A DNA stretch of 8,494 nt from an uncultured Acetatifactor sp. (GTDB taxonomy: Bacteria; Bacillota; Clostridia; Lachnospirales; Lachnospiraceae): contig CAJUIA010000057.1 in assembly GCA_910586485.1 (NCBI GenBank), forward strand, positions 1 through 8,494, given 5' to 3'. A model generated the notes under the pieces. That model had not been told where the DNA came from. It made no database searches and saw only the letters and a program-made list of their open reading frames with translations. The position numbers and the translations under genes are program-made. Of this stretch, positions 1 through 6,244 are shown piece by piece (position 1 is the first letter of the stretch; each line of letters begins with the position of its first letter).

Positions 1-1
1 T

Positions 2-535
2 CTTTATTGGGCGCGCTCTGAAAATGCAATATCAGAAACATCTAAAAAGTACGGACATTACTGCTATTCCATCGCTTATGGCGTCCTTGGAAATGCTGAG
101 GATGCAGACGAAAGTGTAAATGATACATACCTTGACGCATGGAATAACATTCCTCCCCACCGTCCGGCTATTCTCTCAACATTTTTAGGAAAAATCACGC
201 GGAGAATATCTATTGACAAATGGCGGGGACGAACTGCGGAAAAGCGGGGCGGCGGTGAAATTGCGCTGGTACTTAACGAACTGTCTGACTGTATTCCGTC
301 TAATCAAAATGTAGAACATGAAGTAGAGGCCGCAGAATTATCACGGCAAATTGATAATTTCGTTATGTCGTTATCACCTATGGAACGCCGGTTTTTCATT
401 TGCAGGTATTGGTATTTTGACCCAATTAGTGAGATTGCTAAAAGATTTGGATTTTCAAAAAGCAAAGTAAAAATGATATTACACAGGCAACGAAGAAGGC
501 TTCTAAACCGATTGGAAAGGGAGGAATTTTTATAA
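2..535 (+). CDS. RNA polymerase sigma factor, ECF-like sigma-70 family (5' end missing)
   Basis: The frame is open from the window edge to a TAA at 533-535, giving 177 visible residues; the N-terminus lies outside the window. It does not start at an ATG here, so it is a partial gene. Visible residues about 17-76 look like sigma region 2: an acidic stretch (NAEDADESVNDTYLDAWN, about 31-48) and then FLGKITRRISIDKWR (61-75), the usual core-binding and -10 recognition segment. Residues about 123-172 look like region 4: LSPMERRFFICRYW, then a helix-turn-helix (ISEIAKRFGFSKSKVKMIL, 142-160) and a basic tail. Known role of the family: directs RNA polymerase to a small regulon in response to an envelope or other external signal. 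The stop overlaps the start of the next gene by one base (TAATG), implying translational coupling with a membrane protein that is probably its regulator. The target promoters are unknown. Confidence 0.88.
   Translation, partial: LYWARSENAISETSKKYGHYCYSIAYGVLGNAEDADESVNDTYLDAWNNIPPHRPAILSTFLGKITRRISIDKWRGRTAEKRGGGEIALVLNELSDCIPSNQNVEHEVEAAELSRQIDNFVMSLSPMERRFFICRYWYFDPISEIAKRFGFSKSKVKMILHRQRRRLLNRLEREEFL
517..524 (+). promoter_or_regulatory. Ribosome binding site of the sigma-linked membrane protein
   Basis: AAGGGAGG lies inside the last codons of the sigma gene, 10 bases before the ATG at 535. It fixes that ATG as the start and supports coupled translation of the two genes. Confidence 0.7.
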
Positions 536-1383
536 TGAAAGTTGAAAATATTTTGGATGCCATTGGAGCGATTAACGATGAGGCTGTGCAGGATGCGAGA
601 GCGTATAAGCAAGCCAAATCAAACAACGCAGTCAAATGGGCTGCTGTGGCGGCGTGTTTTTGCTTGATTGTCACAGTAGCTATGGCAGCATTACCGGGTC
701 TTTTGAAAGGGCCAAATGGTGTTATCCCGCCTACCATTTTCAGCCCTGGGTCTGCGGTTGGTGATGACGATAATCAGTCCAGCACAGATTCGTCCCAGCA
801 GGTGGAGCCCGGAACCATCCAAGTCGAGGATAATCGGGCCGAAACATGGCTCACTGCTGAGGAATTGGGGATGGAAAAACCGCAAGGTTTGATTAGTGGT
901 GTTGATATTCCTATCTTCATTTCCTACCTTGGTGGCTTTTACGGTCTTGTGGAAATGGGTCAAATGAGCAGTCCGCGTTTTGCTCCATCTGAGAGTGAAA
1001 ATTTGCTTTTTAATGCCCATTATACCCATACCGTTTATTTGGTGGAAAATCATCCCAACTGGATTGCTATTCACATCAATGGCATGGAAGTCTACGAGAA
1101 AATCTTTGATGTGACTTTTACAGTGGACGGAACCACCTATGCTATCGCCTACTCTCCGGTGATGAATGCCGACTACAAGTTGGGAAATGTAGTGCTGGAA
1201 ACAGAGGACTACACTGTCTACGAGGCAGTAAAACTTCCAGGAGAATCAGCTCAAACTAAAGAATATATTGTAGACATTCTACCCACTCTCCGGCGAGAAA
1301 GGCCCAACCTCTTTGATGACTCTGGCTTGAAGTCCGATGGTGGCTATGTTGAACAGTGGCAACTTGCCTTACCGCTGGAGTAA
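535..1383 (+). CDS. Single-pass membrane protein, probable anti-sigma factor or sensor partner of the sigma factor
   Basis: The product is 282 residues. I do not recognise a named family. Residues 1-32 form a short charged N-terminal segment (MKVENILDAIGAINDEAVQD...) that would be cytoplasmic. Residues about 33-57 are one strongly hydrophobic helix (AVKWAAVAACFCLIVTVAM...). Residues about 72-100 are a Ser/Asp/Gln-rich linker, and about 101-282 form an apparent folded domain outside the membrane, rich in aromatic residues. A short cytoplasmic N-terminus, one membrane helix and an external domain, encoded directly after an ECF sigma gene with a one-base overlap, is the usual layout of membrane anti-sigma/sensor proteins in Clostridia. 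The role is therefore inferred from context and topology, not from a motif. The N-terminus is too short for a classical zinc-binding anti-sigma domain and shows no HxxxCxxC motif. A hairpin terminator candidate follows the stop. Confidence 0.75.
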   Translation: MKVENILDAIGAINDEAVQDARAYKQAKSNNAVKWAAVAACFCLIVTVAMAALPGLLKGPNGVIPPTIFSPGSAVGDDDNQSSTDSSQQVEPGTIQVEDNRAETWLTAEELGMEKPQGLISGVDIPIFISYLGGFYGLVEMGQMSSPRFAPSESENLLFNAHYTHTVYLVENHPNWIAIHINGMEVYEKIFDVTFTVDGTTYAIAYSPVMNADYKLGNVVLETEDYTVYEAVKLPGESAQTKEYIVDILPTLRRERPNLFDDSGLKSDGGYVEQWQLALPLE

Positions 1384-1420
1384 ATTTTTATATTTAGTAA
1401 AATAATGTAATGGCAGTATA

Positions 1421-1445
1421 GCTTCGAGACAAAATGTCCCAAAGC
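1421..1445. repeat. Imperfect inverted repeat downstream of the sigma operon
   Basis: GCTT at 1421-1424 pairs with AAGC at 1442-1445. Inside, a G-C pair (1426/1440) and the stem GACA/TGTC (1428-1431/1435-1438) close a three-base AAA loop. Two mismatches interrupt the stem. It lies 38 bases after the stop at 1383 and immediately before the terminator-like hairpin. No T-tract follows it on either strand, so I do not call it a terminator by itself. Confidence 0.5.
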
Positions 1446-1448
1446 TGA

Positions 1449-1480
1449 GGTGGTACTTTTCACAGTGCCGCCCCCTTTTT
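1449..1480 (+). terminator. Probable intrinsic terminator of the sigma/anti-sigma operon
   Basis: GGTGGTACT (1449-1457) pairs along its full length with AGTGCCGCC (1464-1472), a nine-pair stem with two G-U pairs and a six-base loop. CCC and then TTTTT (1476-1480) follow. The three C residues between stem and T-tract are slightly unusual. The position, 65 bases after the stop of the membrane protein gene, fits the end of that operon. Confidence 0.6.
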
Positions 1481-1502
1481 ATGCCTGACGGCCTCCCTCC
1501 CG

Positions 1503-1751
1503 CTACACTGTAATCACTTTTTCCATGATGGATATGTCCTGTTTGATAGCTTCATAATCTTCTACACTGTCTTTGTATTTATCAAAAGTTGATGTGTAGC
1601 AAGATTCGATTGTATTTAATCGAGGTATCACATTGTTTTCAAGTAACTTAACCTCTATCCGCTTGATTCTGTTTTCAATGGGATTCAGTCTTGCATCAAG
1701 TTTTTTGTCCATCATATCAGATATTGCAAGCAGTAATTCGTTGTCTGTCAT
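1503..1751 (-). CDS. Small coiled-coil protein of unknown function
   Basis: The product is 82 residues. I do not recognise a characterised family. The sequence is almost wholly alpha-helical in character, with heptad-like spacing of hydrophobic residues (LLLAISDMMDKKLDARL, then IENRIKRIEVKLL and the C-terminal IKQDISIMEKVI), so a coiled-coil oligomer is likely. It has no membrane segment or signal peptide. The ATG is supported by GGAGG at 1761-1765 on the same strand, nine bases upstream, and by a promoter-like pair just before it. The gene stands alone, convergent with the sigma operon and divergent from the ABC transporter operon. It may be a real small protein; a role cannot be given from sequence. 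Confidence 0.68.
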   Translation of the reverse strand: MTDNELLLAISDMMDKKLDARLNPIENRIKRIEVKLLENNVIPRLNTIESCYTSTFDKYKDSVEDYEAIKQDISIMEKVITV

Positions 1752-1775
1752 ATGCTTGTACCTCCTGTATAGAGA

Positions 1776-1804
1776 AGTATATCATAACCAGAGTATATTG
1801 TCTT
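1776..1804 (-). promoter_or_regulatory. Probable promoter of the small coiled-coil gene
   Basis: Reading the minus strand, AAGACA (1804-1799) is separated by 17 bases from TATACT (1781-1776). The -10 is preceded by TGA, giving an extended -10 (TGATATACT). Transcription would start near 1769, leaving a very short leader of about 18 bases that still contains the GGAGG. Confidence 0.5.
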
Positions 1805-1937
1805 CCGTCTTACCATCACCTGTGCTAAATGATCCTGTCTGCTTCAGCTTTTTTATATAGGGATTCCATGCCAGGCAAAGATGTATCGGAATATCCGTAA
1901 TCTGTGTCAGATGTTCCACGGCAAAATATTACAAAAG

Positions 1938-1967
1938 TGTAAGGTTAGGAGCTGAAATGTAAGGTAA
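1938..1967 (+). promoter_or_regulatory. Direct repeats of 20-bp period, probable response-regulator binding site
   Basis: TGTAAGGTTA (1938-1947) and TGTAAGGTAA (1958-1967) match at nine of ten positions and start exactly 20 bp apart, two turns of the helix. Tandem sites spaced by about two helical turns upstream of the -35 are typical of OmpR-type response regulators that activate BceAB-type transporter operons. The first copy also closes the perfect inverted repeat TTACA-aaag-TGTAA (1929-1942). The link to a specific regulator is inferred; no regulator gene is in the window. Confidence 0.55.
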
Positions 1968-1972
1968 TTCGA

Positions 1973-2001
1973 TTGCAAAATATTCTTCGGAGCTGTATTG
2001 T
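1973..2001 (+). promoter_or_regulatory. Possible promoter of the ABC transporter operon
   Basis: TTGCAA (1973-1978) and TATTGT (1996-2001) are separated by 17 bases. Both boxes are poor matches to consensus, as expected for an activator-dependent promoter, and the -35 begins five bases after the second direct repeat. The -10 lies in a tandem duplication of TGTATTGT (1994-2009), so a -10 shifted by eight bases is also possible. Confidence 0.35.
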
Positions 2002-2071
2002 TGTATTGTTCGTACGACACAGTTGAAAAAAGCTTGAAAACGTGCAGGAATTTGTGCGGGATGGAGGAATT

Positions 2072-2929
2072 ATGGCGCTTTTGGAAGTGAAGAATTTAAA
2101 GAAGGTATATACGACGAGGCTGGGAGGAAATAAGGTACAGGCCCTGGAGGATGTAAATTTTACGGTGGAGCAGGGGGAATATGTGGCTATCATGGGAGAG
2201 TCCGGCTCAGGTAAGACGACACTGCTGAATATTATGGCATCCCTGGATAAGCCCACAGGCGGGCAGGTAATTCTGGCAGGAAAGAATATGGCGGATATTA
2301 AGCAGAAGGAGCTCTGTGCCTTTCGCCGTGATAATTTAGGATTTGTGTTTCAGGATTTTAACTTGCTGGATTCGCTGTCCTTAAAGGATAACATATTTCT
2401 TCCGTTGGTATTGGCAGGGAAAAAGGCGGAAGAGATGGAAAAACGGCTGGAAACGTTGTCGACCAGGCTGGGGATCCGGGATATTCTGATGAAGTATCCT
2501 TATGAAGTTTCAGGCGGCCAAAGACAGCGCACGGCAGTAGCCAGAGCGCTGATTACCGGGCCGCAGATCCTGCTTGCCGACGAGCCCACGGGGGCATTGG
2601 ATTCCAAGGCTTCCGACAGGCTGCTGCGGATATTTGCAGAGGTGAATGAAGGGGGACAGACCATCCTCATGGTAACTCATAGTATTCAGGCAGCCAGCAG
2701 AGCAGGGAGGGTTATGTTCATCAAGGACGGCTGCGTGTTCAATCAGATCTATCGGGGTAATTTAAGCGATGATCAGATGTATAGAAAGATTTCCGATACC
2801 CTGACGATTCTGCAGACGGAAAAATCGGAAAGCAGGCACTTTGATCTGATCGGGGGAACTGTAGCAGATGCGGCGAAAAAGGGGAACGAGGCATTAATGT
2901 TAGAAGAGGAGGCAGTGCGCCATGAATAA
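2072..2929 (+). CDS. ABC transporter ATP-binding protein, BceA-like (antimicrobial peptide resistance type)
   Basis: The product is 285 residues. It hydrolyses ATP to power the FtsX-like permease encoded next. All core motifs are visible: Walker A GESGSGKT (42-49), Q-loop Gln94 (FVFQDFNLL), signature VSGGQ (146-150), Walker B ILLADE (166-171, catalytic Glu171), D-loop GALD (174-177) and H-loop His203. The start was chosen at 2072 because MALLEVKNLKKVY is the usual N-terminus of this family and GGAGG (2063-2067) precedes it, though only four bases away; a GTG at 2042 would add ten residues without a better RBS. The domain normally ends near residue 250. Here about 35 further residues (KSESRHFDLIGG... 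to AVRHE) extend the C-terminus. The last eight bases overlap the permease gene. BceA-type ATPases usually work with a BceRS-like two-component system, which is not present nearby. Confidence 0.93.
   Translation: MALLEVKNLKKVYTTRLGGNKVQALEDVNFTVEQGEYVAIMGESGSGKTTLLNIMASLDKPTGGQVILAGKNMADIKQKELCAFRRDNLGFVFQDFNLLDSLSLKDNIFLPLVLAGKKAEEMEKRLETLSTRLGIRDILMKYPYEVSGGQRQRTAVARALITGPQILLADEPTGALDSKASDRLLRIFAEVNEGGQTILMVTHSIQAASRAGRVMFIKDGCVFNQIYRGNLSDDQMYRKISDTLTILQTEKSESRHFDLIGGTVADAAKKGNEALMLEEEAVRHE
2907..2912 (+). promoter_or_regulatory. Ribosome binding site of the permease gene inside the ATPase gene
   Basis: AGGAGG lies nine bases before the ATG at 2922, within the coding sequence of the ATPase C-terminal extension. 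It supports an eight-base gene overlap and coupled translation. Confidence 0.75.
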
Positions 2930-4913
2930 AAATAGGTCGCTTCTGCCCAGGATGGCAGTAAACAATATTCGAAAGAACGGCTCCACTTATTTTCCTTATA
3001 TGGGAGTCAGCATCTTTACCATGTTTACGTATTTTGTTTTTGACCTGATCGTAAAGAACGATATTATGTGGACCCTTCCGAAGGCAGCCTATGCCGTTGT
3101 GTTTATGGAGATAGGATTTGTATTGCTGGGTATTATCATGGTGCCCTTTCTCTATTATACGAACAGCTTTTTAATCAAGCGCAGAAAAAAGGAGCTGGGA
3201 TTGTACAGTATTCTTGGAATGGAGAAAAAGCACATCGGAATTATGATGCTTTACGAGAGTCTGGCGGTGTATGTGATTGTAATGGCGGCATCGGTTCTTT
3301 TGGGACTGTTGTTTTCCAAGCTGCTCTTTCTGCTGCTGTTGAATCTGGCAAGACTGCAGGTGGATGCGGCGTTTTCGATCAGTCCCATGGCAATCGTGGA
3401 TGCACTTTTGTTTTATGCTTTTATATCCGGGCTGAATCTGTTTGTAAATCTGATACAGGTGGGCAAGGCCAGGCCGGTAGAGCTAATGGCCGGTTCCAGA
3501 AAGGGTGAGAAGGAGCCGGGCAGCGTAAAGCTTATGGTCTGGAGCGTGCTGGGACTGCTTGCCCTGGGGACGGGGTACCGCCTTGCCATTCATGCGGGAC
3601 TAAACAGTGCGATTTTCAATGATTTCTTTATGGCGGTATTTTTAGTGATTCTGGGGACCTATTTTCTGTTTACTTCCGGGAGCGTGGCACTGTTGCGGTG
3701 TTTGAAAAAGCGGAAGCGGTATTATTATCGGGCGGAAAACTTTATTACGGTTTCCGGCATGCTGTATCGTATGAAGAAAAATGCGGCAAGTCTGTCCAAT
3801 CTTTGTATTTTTGCCACAATGTCCATTATCACGGTGATCTGTACGGTGAGCCTATGGCTGAGTATGGATTCCATAATAGCCTATTCCTATCCGCGGACAT
3901 TTTCGGTGTTTTGGAGCGGAGAACAGGATGAAGAGGCATTGAAGGCACAGATAGAGCAGATTGCGGCGGATACAGGGGTAGAGCTGACGGATTATCTGGA
4001 GCAGAGCAGCATCACGGTGAGAAGTGCATACTGGGACGGAAGCCGGTTTCGGCCCATGGGTGAGAATGAACGGGGAAATTACTCTGATTGCAGCAATATC
4101 CGCATGATGACACTGGATAAATATAATCGCATGGAAGGCAGCCAGGCCGTATTGGAGGCCGGTGAGGTCCTTGTCTTTTCCACAGGTATGGATTTTGGGT
4201 ACGATACGGTATTCGTGGGAGACAATCAATGGCGGATCAGGGAAGAGCTGTCGGAATGCTCTGCGGCCTTGAAGGAACAGAGCAATCGTACAAACAGGGA
4301 TTATATCTTTGTGTTTGCGGATCAAAATGAGTGCAGCCTGGCAGCAGCCGTATTTGGACTGGGTGAGGACCAGAAGGTTTTTCAGATCAGCTGTACGCCT
4401 GCAGGTGATGAAGAGTCCATCGACGCTTTTAAACGGGAATTGAAAGAAAACCTTGAGGGCACAGCCGGTTATGCAGGAATTGAAGATTGTCGGGAAGATA
4501 TTGCCGGCCAGGAGAGCATGTACGGCGGACTGATGTTTATCGGTATCTTTTTTGGAAGTATTTTTTTGATCTGCCTGTTGATCATCATGTATTACAAGCA
4601 GATTACGGAAGGCTTTGAGGATCAGAAAAACTTTGAGATTATGCAGAAAGTGGGGATGAGTGATGAAGAAATTCGGAAGACGATTAAGAAACAGATCCGT
4701 CTGGTATTTGCATTACCTTTGGCAGGTGCGGTACTTCATACGAGTGTTGGCATGAATATGGTGGTCATGATGATGGGAGCCATCGCAAATTATCAAACCA
4801 GAATCATGCTGACCTGCGCCGTGGCAGTCGTTCTGGTGTTTGCGCTGGTGTACAGCATTTGTTATAAGTGGACCTCGGCCACCTATTACAGGATCGTGAA
4901 GAAAATGGGATGA
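2922..4913 (+). CDS. FtsX-like ABC transporter permease, BceB-like
   Basis: The product is 663 residues, near the usual BceB length. Hydrophobic segments appear at about 23-44, 57-80, 106-131, 156-178, 203-224, 232-255, 290-318, 536-557, 593-615 and 628-650, giving ten membrane helices. A large hydrophilic region of about 215 residues (319-533) separates helices 7 and 8. This is the BceB layout: FtsX-like domains at both ends and a large extracellular domain that recognises peptide antibiotics or lipid II-cycle complexes and signals to a partner histidine kinase. Cytoplasmic basic loops (KRRKKELGLYSILGM, 86-100; EIMQKVGMSDEEIRKTIKK, 572-590) match the conserved coupling segments of FtsX permeases. 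It forms an operon with the upstream ATPase through an eight-base overlap. The substrate cannot be told from sequence. No terminator is visible after the TGA; a new promoter begins five bases later. Confidence 0.92.
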   Translation: MNKNRSLLPRMAVNNIRKNGSTYFPYMGVSIFTMFTYFVFDLIVKNDIMWTLPKAAYAVVFMEIGFVLLGIIMVPFLYYTNSFLIKRRKKELGLYSILGMEKKHIGIMMLYESLAVYVIVMAASVLLGLLFSKLLFLLLLNLARLQVDAAFSISPMAIVDALLFYAFISGLNLFVNLIQVGKARPVELMAGSRKGEKEPGSVKLMVWSVLGLLALGTGYRLAIHAGLNSAIFNDFFMAVFLVILGTYFLFTSGSVALLRCLKKRKRYYYRAENFITVSGMLYRMKKNAASLSNLCIFATMSIITVICTVSLWLSMDSIIAYSYPRTFSVFWSGEQDEEALKAQIEQIAADTGVELTDYLEQSSITVRSAYWDGSRFRPMGENERGNYSDCSNIRMMTLDKYNRMEGSQAVLEAGEVLVFSTGMDFGYDTVFVGDNQWRIREELSECSAALKEQSNRTNRDYIFVFADQNECSLAAAVFGLGEDQKVFQISCTPAGDEESIDAFKRELKENLEGTAGYAGIEDCREDIAGQESMYGGLMFIGIFFGSIFLICLLIIMYYKQITEGFEDQKNFEIMQKVGMSDEEIRKTIKKQIRLVFALPLAGAVLHTSVGMNMVVMMMGAIANYQTRIMLTCAVAVVLVFALVYSICYKWTSATYYRIVKKMG

Positions 4914-4917
4914 GCAT

Positions 4918-4946
4918 TTGACAGGTATCAAATGGTTTGTTACACT
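4918..4946 (+). promoter_or_regulatory. Probable promoter of mnmA
   Basis: TTGACA (4918-4923), identical to the -35 consensus, is followed after 17 bases by TACACT (4941-4946), four of six matches to the -10 consensus. Transcription would begin near 4953, giving a leader of about 115 bases to the mnmA start at 5068. The spacer is occupied by a palindromic element (4926-4942). Confidence 0.6.
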
Positions 4947-4990
4947 GACTATACATCTCCGGGAAGCCTATCAAACCATTTCGGTTGATA
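4926..4990. repeat. Repeated TATCAAA palindromes and overlapping inverted repeats before mnmA
   Basis: TATCAAA occurs at 4926-4932 and 4969-4975. The first copy begins a 17-base near-palindrome (TATCAAA-TGG-TTTGTTA, 4926-4942) inside the promoter spacer. The second begins an inverted repeat, TATCAAACC (4969-4977) with GGTTGATA (4983-4990), eight pairs with one bulged A. In addition AAATGGTTTG (4930-4939) and CAAACCATTT (4972-4981) are perfect ten-base complements across a 32-base spacer. The arms of the last two structures overlap, so they cannot form together in one RNA. The arrangement fits a repressor operator pair, with RNA structure as the alternative. Confidence 0.5.
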
Positions 4991-5067
4991 ATCCCTGTAT
5001 GAGAGCGGAATGAGGAGATTCCATAAAGCATGACGGATTGCCGGAATGGGGGCACTGGAAGGGTGGA

Positions 5068-6156
5068 ATGAGTGGAAACATGAAAGAAAAAGTGGTAGTA
5101 GGCATGTCCGGAGGGGTGGATTCCTCTGTGGCGGCATATCTTTTAAAAGAGCAGGGGTATGAGGTTATCGGCGTTACCATGCAGATCTGGCAGGAGGAAG
5201 CGCAGGATACAAAAGCGGAGAGCGGAGGCTGCTGCGGGCTTTCTGCCGTGGAGGATGCCGGACGGGTGGCAGAAGTGCTGGGCATTCCTCATTATGTTAT
5301 GAATTTCAGGCAGGACTTTAAATGTCATGTGATTGATTATTTTGTGGAGGAATATCTGGCAGGGCGCACCCCCAATCCCTGCATTGCCTGCAACCGCTAT
5401 GTTAAGTGGCAGGCATTGCTGAATCGCAGTCTGGAAATCGGAGCGGACTATATTGCCACGGGACATTATGCCAGGATCGAACGGCTGCCCGGAGGCCGCT
5501 TGGCTCTGCGCCAGGCGGTATCCGTACAGAAGGATCAGACCTATGCGCTTTATGATCTGACCCAGGAGCAGCTGGCCCGGACGCTGATGCCCTTAGGAGA
5601 GTATACCAAGGCACAGGTCAGGGAGCTGGCGGAAGGAATCGGGCTTCCTGTGGCAGACAAACCGGACAGTCAGGAAATCTGTTTTGTACCGGACGGGGAT
5701 TATGCAGGCTTTATCGACAGAGAGGCGGCGGGGCGCGTACCGGGGCCGGGAAATTTTGTGACGGAGGACGGCAGGATCCTGGGACGTCATAAGGGAATTA
5801 CGCACTACACATTAGGACAGCGCAGAGGCCTGGGCCTTCCCATGGGAGAGAGGGTCTTTGTCGTGGAAATCCGCCCGGATACCAATGAGGTGGTGGTGGG
5901 GGCGAATGAAGCGCTGTTTACATCGGAAGCATATTGTAATAATGTGAGCTTCATGTCTGTGGAGGATATTCGGGAGCCGCTCCGGGTGCGTGCGAAGATT
6001 CGCTATAATCATGGCGGCGAGTACTGCCGGATTGAAAAAATACCTGGCGGCAGCATAAAATGCAGCTTTGAAAAAGCAGTCCGTGCAGTGACTCCCGGAC
6101 AGGCGGCGGTTTTTTACGACGGGGAGTATGTGCTGGGCGGCGGTACTATAATATGA
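5068..6156 (+). CDS. mnmA: tRNA-specific 2-thiouridylase MnmA
   Basis: The product is 362 residues, the usual length of the family. MnmA adenylates U34 in the anticodon of Lys, Glu and Gln tRNAs and inserts sulfur at position 2, using persulfide sulfur from a cysteine desulfurase. Visible features: the ATP-binding PP-loop GMSGGVDSS (12-20), GGCCGLSAVEDA (53-64), the first catalytic cysteine Cys105 in TPNPCIACN, TGHYAR (131-136), the second catalytic cysteine Cys205 in SQEICFVPDGDY, and a C-terminal beta-barrel region (about 290-362) with RAKIRYNH and a VTPGQAAVFYDGE-type end (341-353). I chose the ATG at 5068 because GGAAGG (5057-5062) precedes it by five bases; ATG 5080 would remove four residues and is nearly as plausible. 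It has its own promoter upstream and may be co-transcribed with the next gene. No iscS or nifU-like partner gene is adjacent. Confidence 0.96.
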   Translation: MSGNMKEKVVVGMSGGVDSSVAAYLLKEQGYEVIGVTMQIWQEEAQDTKAESGGCCGLSAVEDAGRVAEVLGIPHYVMNFRQDFKCHVIDYFVEEYLAGRTPNPCIACNRYVKWQALLNRSLEIGADYIATGHYARIERLPGGRLALRQAVSVQKDQTYALYDLTQEQLARTLMPLGEYTKAQVRELAEGIGLPVADKPDSQEICFVPDGDYAGFIDREAAGRVPGPGNFVTEDGRILGRHKGITHYTLGQRRGLGLPMGERVFVVEIRPDTNEVVVGANEALFTSEAYCNNVSFMSVEDIREPLRVRAKIRYNHGGEYCRIEKIPGGSIKCSFEKAVRAVTPGQAAVFYDGEYVLGGGTII

Positions 6157-6244
6157 GGGCCGGCACAGTTTGCGGCAGCCGGCATAACATATATAGGAAC
6201 AAATGGAATGCCGGCGCTGATAGCGGCGCGGAAATGGAGTAAAT

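Larger units (their letters stand above)
1752..2071. other. Intergenic regulatory region between the small coiled-coil gene and the ABC transporter operon
   Basis: This 320-base stretch contains no convincing gene. Its left end carries the minus-strand promoter of the small protein (1776-1804). The middle (about 1805-1920) shows no structure I can support. The right end (1921-2009) is dense in repeats and probably holds the promoter and operator of the ABC transporter operon. Confidence 0.6.

Noticed and set aside
1782..1920. Minus-strand open stretches with protein-like sequence (for example one beginning VEHLTQITDIP, ending at a TGA at 1782-1784, and another containing SLPGMESLYKKAEA).
   Set aside because: Each is under 50 codons, neither has a ribosome binding site, and the two look coding in different frames. 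One could be a decayed gene fragment, but the sequence alone does not support a call.
5143..5466. Long antisense open frames across mnmA, gap and the permease.
   Set aside because: They overlap strongly supported genes, lack ribosome binding sites and have amino-acid compositions typical of shadow frames.
6159..6183. GCCGGC repeated at 6159-6164 and 6178-6183 after mnmA, possible terminator.
   Set aside because: Six-base stem with a 13-base loop and no T-tract; the motif is self-palindromic and GC-rich, so chance is likely.
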